Positions 28,696-39,241 of a stretch of DNA of 64,000 nucleotides are shown piece after piece (position 1 is the stretch's first letter; each line of letters opens with the position of its first letter). The stretch comes from Ostreococcus mediterraneus (lineage: Eukaryota; Chlorophyta; Mamiellophyceae; Mamiellales; Bathycoccaceae). A model generated the notes under the pieces. That model had not been told where the DNA came from and did not search any database. It saw only the letters and a list, made by a program, of their open reading frames with translations. The DNA lies in assembly GCA_012295225.1 (NCBI GenBank), contig WMKK01000007.1, forward strand, positions 373,231 through 437,230. Reading direction: 5' to 3'. The translations under genes and the position numbers were made by a program.

Positions 28696-29214
28696 TTAAC
28701 CAGCGAAGGTCGCGCCGTCGTACCCGAGATTTTCTCTCGCGTAGTCGTCGAAAGTGATGTAAATCCGCTTCCCATCAATCCCAAACTCCCCGAGCAATTC
28801 ACACAATTCCGCACTCAACGCCTTGTTATTCGCCAAATTAATCGCCCCGATGCTCACCACCGAGCACAGCGCGCACGGCGCGTCGCTGCCGCCGAAGATT
28901 ATATCCAAACCATCCATCGCGCACACCGCGACGTACGACTCCGGCTTGGACAATGCCTCCGCCGTCGCGCGCGACGCCGCGAGCATGAATGGCATCTTCT
29001 TCTCCCCCATTTTCACATTCGTGCGCACGATGACCGATGGATCACCAGGCAGCACGCACAAATCTTCTCGCAAGGCTACGGACGCGCACCGTCGCGCATC
29101 GCGCGCCCCACGCGCGCGCCCGGACGCGCCGGCGCGCGCGCGGGGGCCGACGCATGCGACGCGAACGGCGCTGGCGTTGGTGCCGGCGATGGCGGCGTCG
29201 ACGCGCACGCGCAT
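28696..29214 (-). CDS. MIF/D-dopachrome tautomerase-like protein with N-terminal extension
   Basis: 172 residues from the ATG at 29214. Residues 59-172 (114, the normal MIF length) form the tautomerase domain: PSVIVRTNVKMG at its start, FGGSDAPCALCSVVSIGAIN including the CALC motif of animal MIF, and RIYITFDDYARENLGYDGAT. MIF catalysis needs an N-terminal Pro. Here that residue, Pro59, is internal, preceded by a 58-residue Ala/Arg-rich extension (MRVRVDAAIAGTNASAVRVA) that resembles a plastid or mitochondrial presequence. No ATG or splice acceptor lies directly before the Pro codon, so the extension appears real. Cleavage at that site would expose it. Divergent from SEC24, with 96 bases between start codons. 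Confidence 0.85.
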   Translation of the reverse strand: MRVRVDAAIAGTNASAVRVACVGPRARAGASGRARGARDARRCASVALREDLCVLPGDPSVIVRTNVKMGEKKMPFMLAASRATAEALSKPESYVAVCAMDGLDIIFGGSDAPCALCSVVSIGAINLANNKALSAELCELLGEFGIDGKRIYITFDDYARENLGYDGATFAG

Positions 29215-29310
29215 GACGTGTCGCGCGCGACAATGGCGTGAGCTCGAGCGTTGCTGGCAGCGATCTTCATTCGCTCGCACGCGCACTCGTTCACGAGCGT
29301 CGACGCCGCG

Positions 29311-32300
29311 ATGTACGGCGCGCCACCCCCGGTACCCGGTCCGCCGCAATACGGCGGTCCACCCGCGGGCGTTCTCGCGCCCAACGTCCCGGGCGCGGGC
29401 GTTCCGGGGGCGTATAATCCAGCTCAAAATCAGCAGCAGTTTCAACAGCCAATGCCGGGTTTGCCCGGCGCGCACGCGGGCGGTATGGGTCCACCGCCGC
29501 ACGCACCCGCGCCGGGAGGTGCGCCGCGGATGATCACGCCCATGGGGTACGGCGGTGCGCCGCCCGTGGGCGTGGGCGCGCCGCCGGTACCTGGCGCGGG
29601 TGCGGGACCGCCGACGCGATCGACGCCCGGCGCGGGACCGCCGCCGATGGGCGGTGCGCCGGTACCTATGATGCCGAGCGCGGTGCCGACGGCGCCGACG
29701 ATGATGAGTGCCGGACCGCCACCGACGGGGCCGCCGCCGCGCGCTCCGCCGCCGATGCAGCAGCAGCAGCAACAGCAACAACAGTTTGGCGCTCCGCCGA
29801 CGTCGCCCGCGATGCCTGGGATGGCGTCTGCGGTCGGTGCGCCGCCCATGGGTGGGCAAATGCCGATGACGACGCAAGCGCCAGTGCCTGGGATGGGGCA
29901 GATGCCCCCTGGGCCGCCGGTACCGGGTATGGGACAGATGCCGCCAGGCGCGCCGATGGGCGCTCCGGCTCCGGCTCAGGGTATGGGATATCCCCAAGCC
30001 CCTGGGCCATATGGGCAGTCGATGAGTTTCGTTGAAGACTTTGCATCGCTCAATCTAGCGCCGGGAGGAGGTCCGGGAGGCGAGCCTGGGATGGATCCAG
30101 CGACGTTTCCGCGTCCGGGAGACGATCAGCCACGACCAAATATGGAACTATCGTGCGATCCGAAATACATGCGACTCACGTGTGGTGTTTTGCCCGCCAA
30201 TCCAAGCCTTAAGACGCGGTTTTCAATGCCCATCGGCTGCATCGTTCAGCCGTTGTGCCCTGGAGATGAACACGTGGTGAAGACGGCGCACTTTGGGAGC
30301 TCGGGCATCGTGCGCTGTCGCCGCTGCCGCACTTACATCAACCCGTTCGTGCAATTTACCGATGGTGGGCGTCGCTTTCGCTGCAACGTCTGTGCTTTAC
30401 CTAATGAAGTTCCAGTGGACTACTTTTGCACCTTAGATGCTAACGGCGTGCGCAGAGACATTGCAGAACGCCCAGAGTTGAACAGCGGGACAGTTGAATT
30501 TTTAGCAAGCCAGGAATACATGGTTCGACCGCCCATGCCTCCGGCGTACTTTTTCGTCTTGGATGTTTCGCACACGTCTGTGAATAGTGGATTCTTGAAG
30601 AAAACCGTAGAGACGATTCGGGCGTCGCTTGATGCGTTGGAGAAGAAAAGCGAACGCACGCAAATTGGCTTTTTGACGTACGACTCGACGCTTCACTTTT
30701 ACAGCTTAAAGGCGAACCAGTCGCAGCCGCAAATGATGGTTGTCGCGGAACTGGACGATCCTTTCTGTCCGATGCCGGATGATTTGTTGGTGAATCTTGC
30801 GGAATCGCGAACTGTGATTGATGCCTTTTTAGATATGGTGTGCACGTCGTTTGCGCAGACACAAAATATGGAGAGCGCCATGGGACCGGCGATTCAGGCT
30901 GCTTTTATGGCCATGTCGCACGTTGGTGGAAAGCTTTTGGTGTTCCAGTCGTGCTTGCCTACGCTTGGTTCTGGGCGTTTAGTTAACCGAGACGACACCA
31001 GAGCGAGTACGGATGCGACGCGTGAACACTTACTGCGCGGCCCGGTGGATGGATTCTTCAAAAAGATGTCTGCTGAGTGTTCGAGGCAGCAGATCTGTAT
31101 CGATTTGTACTCCATCGCGGCGCCTTACAGCGATCTCGCATCGATGGCCGTGCTTTGCAAGTACACTGGAGGTGAATTGCGTCACTACCCTGGATTCACG
31201 TTGGAGAAGGATGGATTTAAATTTGAGAAGGAATTGCGTAACAATCTTGAGAGATTCACGGCTTGGGAAGCCGTGTGTCGCGTGCGGTGCAGTCGTGGTT
31301 TTAGAATTTGTGCTTTCAACGGCCACTTCTTTATCCGCTCTATGGATTTGCTTGCGCTCCCAGCCACAGATGGTGATAAGGCGTACGGCGTACACATCGC
31401 GCACGATGAAGTCGTGCCGAGTACGAACATTTCGTACTTGCAATGCGCGTTGCTATACACCTCCGCTGAGGGCGAACGAAGAATTCGTGTGCACACGATG
31501 GCTGTGCCCGTGGTAACGGACATTGCAGAGATGTATCGGGCGGTCGACGGCGGCGCCATGGGAGCATTTATGGCTCGTTTAGGCGCCGAGCGTTCGCTCA
31601 CGGTGCGCTTACAAGATGCGCGAGAAGCGGTCATGTCTAAACTCGTTGCGACGTTGCGTGAGTTCAAGTTGCTCAACACACAGGCCTCGCGAGCGTTCAA
31701 CCGATTGATCTATCCGGAAAGTATGAAATTGTTGCCGTTGTTTATGTTTGCCGCGTGTAAGAGCAGCGCCTTGCGCGGGCACGCTAGAGACGTGCCTGTC
31801 GATCAGCGCATCGCGTCCGTGTTTGATTTCATGAGCGCTTCCACGGACGATATCTTAAAGCTGCTATATCCGTCCATGTATGCCCTTCACTCGATGCCAA
31901 AGGAGTCTGGCACCAAGGATGAATATGAACGCGTCATCTTGCCGCCGCGTACGGTGTTAGCTGGTGAGAGGATCGACGCACGTGGTGCCTACTTAGTTGA
32001 CGACGGTCGAAGACTGTTATTGTGGTTGGGTAAAATGCTCGAACCAAGCTTCGTGAGCGCGGTGTTCGGGCCTCAAGGTCCACCGAGCGCCGACGTCGAC
32101 TGCGTATTGCCCGCGGACGACGCCAACGACGTCTCCAAACGCGTCCGCGCCATCATTGAAGACATTCGAGCACGCGCATCTCGTGCGCGCCACCTAGCGC
32201 TCACTGTCGTCATTCAAGGACACCCGAGCGAAACACAGTTGTTCCCATATCTCGTCGAAGACAGAGGCGCGGCGAACGTCGACGGCGCCTCCTCGTACGC

Positions 32301-32349
32301 TGACTTCCTCGTCTCCGTCCATCGACAAGTCAGCGCCGCAAACCGCTAG
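29311..32349 (+). CDS. SEC24: COPII coat subunit Sec24
   Basis: 1012 residues from the ATG at 29311. Sec24 is the cargo-binding subunit of the COPII coat at ER exit sites. The first 250 residues are Pro/Gly/Met/Gln-rich and disordered, with a short poly-Gln run near residue 155. Then come the zinc finger (CRRC about 18 residues before CNVC, near 345-370), the trunk domain (PPAYFFVLDVSHTSVNSGFL; LLVFQSCLPTLGSGR), the beta-sandwich, the helical domain (VDQRIASVFDFMS) and the gelsolin-like domain (YLVDDGRRLLLWLG). Order and length match plant and fungal Sec24. An in-frame upstream ATG at 29251 would add 20 residues and is less likely. Confidence 0.95.
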   Translation: MYGAPPPVPGPPQYGGPPAGVLAPNVPGAGVPGAYNPAQNQQQFQQPMPGLPGAHAGGMGPPPHAPAPGGAPRMITPMGYGGAPPVGVGAPPVPGAGAGPPTRSTPGAGPPPMGGAPVPMMPSAVPTAPTMMSAGPPPTGPPPRAPPPMQQQQQQQQQFGAPPTSPAMPGMASAVGAPPMGGQMPMTTQAPVPGMGQMPPGPPVPGMGQMPPGAPMGAPAPAQGMGYPQAPGPYGQSMSFVEDFASLNLAPGGGPGGEPGMDPATFPRPGDDQPRPNMELSCDPKYMRLTCGVLPANPSLKTRFSMPIGCIVQPLCPGDEHVVKTAHFGSSGIVRCRRCRTYINPFVQFTDGGRRFRCNVCALPNEVPVDYFCTLDANGVRRDIAERPELNSGTVEFLASQEYMVRPPMPPAYFFVLDVSHTSVNSGFLKKTVETIRASLDALEKKSERTQIGFLTYDSTLHFYSLKANQSQPQMMVVAELDDPFCPMPDDLLVNLAESRTVIDAFLDMVCTSFAQTQNMESAMGPAIQAAFMAMSHVGGKLLVFQSCLPTLGSGRLVNRDDTRASTDATREHLLRGPVDGFFKKMSAECSRQQICIDLYSIAAPYSDLASMAVLCKYTGGELRHYPGFTLEKDGFKFEKELRNNLERFTAWEAVCRVRCSRGFRICAFNGHFFIRSMDLLALPATDGDKAYGVHIAHDEVVPSTNISYLQCALLYTSAEGERRIRVHTMAVPVVTDIAEMYRAVDGGAMGAFMARLGAERSLTVRLQDAREAVMSKLVATLREFKLLNTQASRAFNRLIYPESMKLLPLFMFAACKSSALRGHARDVPVDQRIASVFDFMSASTDDILKLLYPSMYALHSMPKESGTKDEYERVILPPRTVLAGERIDARGAYLVDDGRRLLLWLGKMLEPSFVSAVFGPQGPPSADVDCVLPADDANDVSKRVRAIIEDIRARASRARHLALTVVIQGHPSETQLFPYLVEDRGAANVDGASSYADFLVSVHRQVSAANR

Positions 32350-32588
32350 ACGCGCACACGCGCCACATTAACTCCACATTGCAATGTAAAACTAGCCCTT
32401 CCTACACACGCCACGCACACTCCATCCCATGCGACGAGAGCGCCGAAGACGCGCCGGGACACATATGCACAAAAAGCGTTCCACGCATTCGCGGTGTCAC
32501 GCACGCCGAATGTCCGAACATCGACCCCACGAGAACCTCACCGCCCCATCGCCATCTCCTCGGTCTCTTTACACGACGCACGCGAACG

Positions 32589-33808
32589 ATGGATAAGGTG
32601 CGTCGACGACGACGTCCAACCACTCGAACATCACTCCGCCGTTTCAGTCCTTCACCGCTCGCAGATCGCGCTCGGGACGCGACAGCGACGACGACGACGC
32701 GGTTGCGACGATGGGAGAATAGGGTTCGCGAGCGATCATCGATGACTGACGGTGTTTCGTGTTCTCGCGCGCAGGTTGTCGTCATCGACGCCAAGGGCCA
32801 CTTGTTTGGCCGATTGGCTTCTATTGTGTCCAAGCAGTTGCTTCAAGGGCAGCATGTCGGTACGTATCGCGACGTGCGCGTTGGGTGGATGATGATGGGT
32901 TGGCGATGGGCGTGCGCGCGATGCGATGCGATGGGGCATCGGCGTCGTCGCGCGGTGCGCGGCGGCGGCGGCGGTGGATGCGTGACGGCGCGTGTGAGAT
33001 GTGGAATTATATGAATTGCATCCGTGTCGCGGTCGCGTGCGCGCGCGGAGTGGTTGACGGCGACGTGATGAGTACGGAGTGGTCCGTGGGTGTGCGCGTT
33101 CTAGGGCTTTGCTGAAGCGAAGACCCGAGTGCGCGCGCTCGACGGGCTCGCCTCTCGTCACGCCTCGTGATCACGCGCTCCGCACGTGTGAAGTATTGGA
33201 TACGGCGTGACGATGTGTGTGTGATTTTTGCGCGCTGCGTGGTGTGATTTTCGATTGTGTGTACTGACGCTCGCTGCTCTGTGTTTTTTTCGTTTCTCGC
33301 AGTCGTTGTGCGCACCGAAGGCATCTGCATGTCTGGTGGCATGGTTCGTCGTCGCATGGCGCACGACCGCTACAAGAACAAGAAGATGAACACCAACCCG
33401 AGAAAGGGCCCGTACCACTACACTAGCCCGTCCCGAATCTTCTGGAAGACTGTTCGTGGTATGATCCCGCACAAGACGGTGCGCGGCGCCGCCGCCTTTG
33501 AACGCTTCAAGGCGTACGAAGGTATCCCGGCCCCGTACGACAAGGTGAAGCGTGCGTGCGTTCCGGAGGCGCTCAAGGTGTTGCGTCTCGGTGAAGGCCA
33601 CAGATTCTGCGTTCTCGGTGACTTCTGCGCCCAAATTGGCTGGAAGCACGCCGCGATCGTGAAGGAGCTCGAGGGTAAGCGCGAGGCCGCCGCGTCCGAG
33701 TACTGGGCGAAGAAGAAGGATGCCAACATCAAGCGTGCTGCCGCCGTTGCGGCTGCCAACGCGCAGTTGGGTGACCTCCAAGGGCTTATTGAAGCTACCG
33801 GTTATTAG
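32589..33808 (+). CDS. RPL13A: Cytosolic ribosomal protein uL13 (L13a)
   Basis: Three exons, 32589..32597, 32775..32859 and 33303..33808, give 199 residues. Exon 1 holds only ATG GAT AAG. Joined sequence: MDKVVVIDAKGHLFGRLASI, then LLQGQHVVVVRTEGICMSG, matching eukaryotic L13a through both junctions. Conserved blocks MNTNPRKGPYHYTSPSRIFW, RGMIPHKTVRGAAAFERFK and GIPAPYDKVKR follow. It is a component of the large subunit, near the tunnel exit side. A three-codon first exon and a 443-base second intron, the longest found here, are typical of highly expressed ribosomal protein genes in intron-poor genomes. Codon use is strongly biased to GC-ending codons in exon 3. Confidence 0.95.
32598..32774 (+). 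other. RPL13A intron 1
   Basis: 177 bases, donor GTGCGT, acceptor GCGCAG, ACTGAC 25 bases before the acceptor, phase 0. Confidence 0.9.
32860..33302 (+). other. RPL13A intron 2
   Basis: 443 bases, donor GTACGT, acceptor CTCGCAG, ACTGAC 35 bases before the acceptor and a run of seven Ts between. G|TC makes the Val codon of QHVVVVRTE. The unusual length leaves room for a small RNA. A C-box-like GTGATGA (33065) and D-box-like CTGA (33112) occur, but no closing stem is clear. Confidence 0.9.
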
Positions 33809-34042
33809 ATACGCGAATCACTCGGGATGCTGAGCGAGAGGTTTCTCGCGCGGCGCCGACTGGTTACGAAAAGCACATCTTTAGCCAAACCCAAACTTAG
33901 TGATAAGGATAGACGATCCGTTGTGATAGGAAGGAAGTTCCACTATTAAAAATTTCGCTTATGCATCGTACCTACATGTGACGCGCACGCCACCACACAC
34001 TCCTCTCTCTCTCTCGTTCTAAAAACACACACCCACGCTTTA

Positions 34043-35351
34043 TTAGTAGCGGTATTCGCGCACCGTCTTGAAGAAGTGCCCGACATTTTCTTCGGGCGTA
34101 CCAACCATGACGCCGTGGCCGAGGTTCATGACGTGCTTCTTGTTACCCGCCTTTTGAATGGTTTCATGCACCTTCTTGGTGATGAAATCTTGCGAGGCAA
34201 ACAAGTGCAAGGGATCCATGTTCCCTTGCACGGCTTGGTCCATGCCGAGGCGCGCGCGCGCGTCCGCCATGTCGACGGAGCCATCCAAGCTAATGACGTC
34301 CGCGTTCGTCGTCGCCAAACGCTCCAAGAACCCAGCACTACCAGAGCTATACAAGATCAACGGCACGTGCGGGTGCGTTTTCTTGCATTCGGCAACGATG
34401 CGTTGCAAGTAGGGTAAGCAATACACCGAGAAATCCGCCGGCGAGAATTCGCTCGCCCAAGAATCAAAGATTTGCACCACTTGCGCGCCGCTATCGGCTT
34501 GATAGCGCGTGTATTCAATCACAGCATCAGTCAACTTGTTCATCAACGCCTCATACACCTTGGGAGAATCAAACGCCATCTTCTTAATGATCTTATAGTT
34601 TGAGCTCGTACCGCCTTCGACGATGTAAGACGCCAACGTAAACGGCGCCCCGCAAAAGCCGAGCACCGTCGCTTCGTTGCCAACTTCATTTCTCAAAATC
34701 TTCAACGATTCACCAACAAAAGGCACACTCTTCTCCGGTTCAAGCGGTGTAATCGACTTGATGTCATCCATCTCGCGCACGGGGTTAAAGATAATCGGAC
34801 CCGTGCCCTTGACAATGTCAAACGGCACGTTCATCCCTTGCAACGGCGTCAAGATATCGCTAAACAAAATCACGCCGTCGGGCTTGAACGCCTCGAACGG
34901 CTGCAACGAAATCTCAACCGCCAAATCCACAGTTTCACTAAAACGTGCGATATAAAACACCGCGAACCCCTTGTCAGTCATACGGCGACGANGACGACGA
35001 CGACGACGAAAGAAACTTAACGCGACGCAGCCTCGCGCGAGCGTCAACCTCCACAAAAGCGATCGCGCGATCGCATCACCCGCCATCGCTCGCGTACCTG
35101 CGCTCACGGAACGTCTTGTGCTTGACGCATAAATCCTGGTAGACTTTCATGTATCGCCCGGCTTGTCGCATCATCCAAATCGGCGGTCGTTCGACGTCTT
35201 CGCCGCGAATGGCGCGAAGCATGAGCGGGTCCTCGGCGCCCGCGCGCGTGACGACTCGGCTGCTGCTGCTGCGCGACGACGCCGACGGCGCGCGTCGGGT
35301 CTTCGCGACGACGGATGTCGTGAGCGTGTTCGTGAATTGCGTGCTGAGCAT
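34043..35351 (-). CDS. UROD: Uroporphyrinogen decarboxylase, plastid-targeted
   Basis: Two exons, 35351..35098 and 34937..34043, give 382 residues. It converts uroporphyrinogen III to coproporphyrinogen III in haem and chlorophyll synthesis. The first 40 residues ([20 protein letters not shown]) are a transit peptide. Active-site motifs: [28 protein letters not shown] with its conserved Asp, [17 protein letters not shown] and [14 protein letters not shown]. The splice restores [19 protein letters not shown], the family sequence. Without it the gene looks like two overlapping ORFs in different frames. The one ambiguous base in the locus (34992) falls inside the intron and does not affect the protein. 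Confidence 0.95.
34938..35097 (-). other. UROD intron
   Basis: 160 bases, donor GTACGC, acceptor TTTTAG, ACTGAC 36 bases before the acceptor. AG|T makes the Ser of FRERSET. It contains a CGT/CGA trinucleotide run and the single ambiguous base at 34992. Confidence 0.9.
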
Positions 35352-35555
35352 CGTGCGTGCGTCGGCGTGTGCGTATGTGAGGCGCGAGACGATGGGATCG
35401 GTGCACAAGTCTATCCACTTTGTAACAGATTTTTTTGGCGACGTCTGCGCTTCGCGTTGGCGCTTCGCGGATGATGGCTGACGAGGCGAGTGTGTGTGAG
35501 AGAAAGCTAGTGTAAATGAAAACTAGTGTAAATACATTATATCTGTGTGGAGAAG

Positions 35556-38500
35556 CTAATCATCGTCGTCGTCGTGACGGTGGGACGACGAATGTTTACG
35601 CGTTCGGCTCTTTGAGGAGGATTTAGCCGAGCGCGCGCTTTCTTCGACTTCGAGGTCGCGACCAGCCAAGGAAGTCCAACTCGCGTTTTCTTCGTCGTCA
35701 CCAGCAGCGGCGACGTTCTCGTCGGTGTATTCATCGCTGTCGTCCGAGTGGGACTTGTGTTTGCTATGCGACGACGACGATCTGGACGGAACGCGTTCCG
35801 TCGAGTCTTCGGCGAACGATTCACGCTTTGACGGACGCATGGTGAAGTCATCCGATCCAACCATGAGGTTGCTCACATCAAAGTCTGTATCCGCGTCATT
35901 GTTTTCCATGTTCTCCATGTCGATATCATCGTCGCTACCCGCGCCAGTCGATGCTCTCGAGAATAAATCATACGAAATCTTGCCAGTTTTCATGTTCTTG
36001 GCGTCGTGCATCGAATACGTCGATCGATGTTGATGCAAGTTATCCTTGGCGTCATCCGCGTACGTCGGCAGTGCACGACCTGTTCGCTTGGCAATCACTT
36101 CACGTGGTTCTTCGTAGTACTCAGTCTCGTCGATGTCCTTTGAATCTTCAATCATAAAGGCGTTCTTGTGCACGCTTGGCGGTTTGAGCGCGTCCAATCC
36201 GTAGGCGGTGGCCCAGAAAGAACCGTCGTGACGTTGTGAAGCGTACACAACAGGCGCATCCGCAACTGGCGCGACAGGTTGCGCCGGCGCTGCTTGCACG
36301 GGTACTGGCTTGGGGGGCGTAGCCACAGCGTGAGGCTGAGACAGCGGAAGAGCTTGAGCTTGTACCGCTTGTCCTGGGTTGAGTTCCACGTGCACTGGCG
36401 CAAACTTGGAATCAGTCTGCGCCGGTTGAGCCTGCTGCGCTGGTTGTTCTACGACCGGTTGTACCGGTTGTTCTACGACGGTCTGCGGTGGTTGTTCTAC
36501 GACGGGCTGCGCCGGTTGAGCCGTGACGGGTTGCGCCGGCTGAGCAGCGCCAGTCTGCNNNNNNNNNNNNNNNNNNNNNNNNNNNNNNNNNNNNNNNNNN
36601 NNNNNNNNNNNNNNNNNNNNNNNNNNNNNNNNNNNNNNNNNNNNNNNNNNNNNNNNNNNNNNNNNNNNNNNNNNNNNNNNNNNNNNNNNNNNNNNNNNNN
36701 NNNNNNNNGACCGGTTGTGCCGGTTGTTCTACGACGGTCTGCACCGGTTGAGCCGCAACGGGTTGCGCCGGCTGAGCCGTAGCGACAACGTGTGTAGGAT
36801 TGAGCTCGACGTGCACCGCAGCAAAAGCGCCAGTCGTCGCCACTGGAACAACCGCCGGCTGCTCAGCGACAGGTTGCGCGGCATCTTCGGCGTCTACTCC
36901 AAGCGGCGCAATATCGGGCGTGATCCTCACAAGATTCGATGGCGCTTGTTCGAACATTGAGCTGGCGCGAACATCAGCCTTGTCGAGAAGTGATGACACG
37001 ACGCTCATAGTTGTGTCATCTAAAGGAATCTCTGGAAGGTTGCCTAAACTCGCTTGATTCGTGGGCGCACCACCTAGACGTGGCGTCACTGATGTTTGCT
37101 CGCCCAATTGCGCGGCCGCCATACGAGTCTGGTACACATCCATGCTCCAAAAGTTTTCATGCAAACCCGCGTTGGGCATTTTCCAACCCCAGAAAAAGTT
37201 CTTTGCGCCCATGGCTTTGAACGCCTTCAATTGGCTCTTGTAAACCGTTTGCGAGACAACCGAGTCACTGCAGCCTTTGGAACTATCGCGATGCGTCGCC
37301 AATGACCATTCACCAATGCTAAAATGTTTCACCCCGTACGTCTCCGCCGGGCGCTTGATGCTGCCAATGAACGCCGCCGCCGAGGCACGCACGCTTTCGG
37401 CAATTTTTGGAATAGGATCGGAGCACTTAAACGCACAGCCACTCTCACAGCCAGTGTTACCCCAAGCGAGATAGAAGTGGACATCCAAAACGGCCCAATG
37501 GTCGAGCTCGGTTTCGTCAAACCACGACGCCATGAGCTTGCCGTATTCATTTTGAGCAATGCCCGCGGTATTCATCAAATTGACGTACAACTTTGGCACC
37601 GGGCGCTTCATCGATTCGCGCGGGCGAACCACAATTTCACGGTACATGTAGATTGCTTTCGCCATCCAATTCAACATGACTTCCTTCTTCTCCGGCATCA
37701 TGTGCGCAGGTTCGTTGAGAAGCGTAAACCCATCGATGAAATCTTTATCGGCTTCAGCCAAATCGTTGTACCACTCGAGCATCTTTCGTGCCGAGTGCAA
37801 GCCAAGTAGTTGAGTCTTTTCGTCGTCCCAGAACGCCGGTCTGTGCGGAAACACTCCGTTGTACGTACCAGCGCTCGAACCTCCGGGCATGTTGTGCATG
37901 TCGAGCAAAATCGTCGACCCAGTGACGCGGTGCACAGTGCGCAACACCGACGTAAGTTCTTTCTTGTCCAAAGACACAAACGCACGGTCTTTGTACACGG
38001 GATCATGCACGAGAACAGTTGGTTTCTCATCCGTCCCTTGAAACGCGGCCCAGGTAATCGGGACGCGCAACGTCTGGTAGCCCAAGCCCTTGATCTTCTC
38101 CAAGTCGCTATTCGTAAGGAAATCCGAGCGATGCGCCGCCAGCGCCTGCACGGCCGCATCTTCACCAAGCTTCTCCACAAGCTTCATAGTGAGTTCACCT
38201 TCACTGGCCCATTTAAACCCAAGGCTTTCGCTAGACGTGAACACTGGCGGAAACACCGCGCCTTGCGCCTGGCCCAAATCCGAATCCACGATCGACGTCT
38301 CGCCATTCGCGTAAAACCAATCCTCCAACTGAAGCCATCCATTCAAGGCCACACCCGTCGCGTGATCGAACCGCGACCCAGTAAACGCATTCAGATTCGC
38401 CGTCTCGTGCACACCATCCCCGAGCGCCGCACCGACGCGCACCGCGCGCGCGCCCCCGACGCTCGCCGCGCGGCCGCACGCGCACGCCACCGCGAACGCC

Positions 38501-38793
38501 CCCACCGCGAGCACGCACGTCGCCGCCCCGCTCAACCCTCCGCGAACGTGTCTATCGTACGCACTCGCCGCCCGTTCGCCCATCGTCGCGCGCGACGACG
38601 TACCACACGCGCGCACATCCGCGAACGCGCGATCGCGATCGCGAACACCATCGTCCCCGAGTTCAATGTCCTCATCGGTCGCGCGCGCGCTGTGGCGCAC
38701 GACGCTTTCCGACGCGGACGCGGACGCGGACGCGCGCGACGACGACATCGCCGCGGACGTCGCGCGCCCGAGGAGCGCCGCGCGTTCGCTCAT
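35556..38793 (-). CDS. Membrane-anchored GH5 glucanase with long Pro/Gln repeat tail (gap inside)
   Basis: A short cytosolic part and one hydrophobic helix (AATCVLAVGAFAVACACG, about residues 105-122) suggest a type II membrane protein or uncleaved signal. The GH5 domain (about 150-560) has the acid/base Glu in LLNEPAH, the nucleophile Glu in SIGEWSLA, and LLDMHNMPGG. It looks most like exo-1,3-beta-glucanases. The tail holds repeats of the type AQPAQPV/VVEQP and two copies of a VHVELNP unit on either side of the 150-N gap, then a Ser/Asp-rich end. The coding frames either side of the gap differ, so the true gap length is not 150; for one continuous gene it must leave remainder 2 on division by 3. 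Start at 38793 (MSERAALLGR) preferred over 38883. Confidence 0.8.
36559..36708. other. Assembly gap of 150 N within coding repeats
   Basis: Exactly 150 ambiguous bases flanked on both sides by the same AQPAQPV-coding repeat. The round length and the frame change across it suggest an estimated gap caused by tandem repeats rather than a measured one. Confidence 0.95.
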
Positions 38794-39241
38794 GTCGCTC
38801 GCGCGTCGCGCTTTTGAGCTCGGAAGTGCGCTGGGTGTGGGTGTTACACGCGGCTGTAGTTTATACATTGGTGGCGTCAACATAAATATTTATCTCCGCC
38901 GCTGGGGTCGGTCTTTTACGTATCTAGTGAGTTACTGATGTATGATCTGTTCTAAGAAATACGGATTGAGCTGGTGTGTTTTTGTGATTTTGGTAATACA
39001 ATGAGCGTGATGTTAAGTACGATACGTGGGACCACGAGCGAGCGCGGACGCGGCGCGCGCACGTCAGACGTCGATGCGCGCGATCGGGTGCGCGACGGCG
39101 ACGACGACGGGCCCGGTGCGCGCGTCCGCGCGTCGAGCTCTGTGCGTCGGTGGTGGTGAATCTTTCGTTCGCGTCTCGGCGCGGTCGGTGCGGTGGAGCG
39201 CGCGTGGAGGTGATTGTCGTTTGAATACGTCTGCGAGGACG
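38794..39241. promoter_or_regulatory. Divergent intergenic region, GH5 and coiled-coil gene
   Basis: About 450 bases between two divergent start codons. The left half (38830-39010) is AT-rich for this window and includes CATAAATATTTATC; the right half is GC-rich. Likely holds both promoters. No conserved ORF seen. Confidence 0.4.

Noticed and set aside
29442-29849. Minus-strand Gly/Ala-rich ORF with a poly-Cys run
   Set aside because: It is the shadow of the Pro/Gln-rich SEC24 N-terminus; the Cys run is the complement of CAG/CAA repeats.
34043-35408. UROD seen as two overlapping genes in different frames
   Set aside because: A normal intron with ACTGAC branch site joins them into one full-length enzyme.
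36412-36558. Arg/Thr-rich C-terminus of the GH5 ORF after the gap
   Set aside because: Wrong frame caused by the estimated gap length; the correct frame reads the Pro/Gln repeats.
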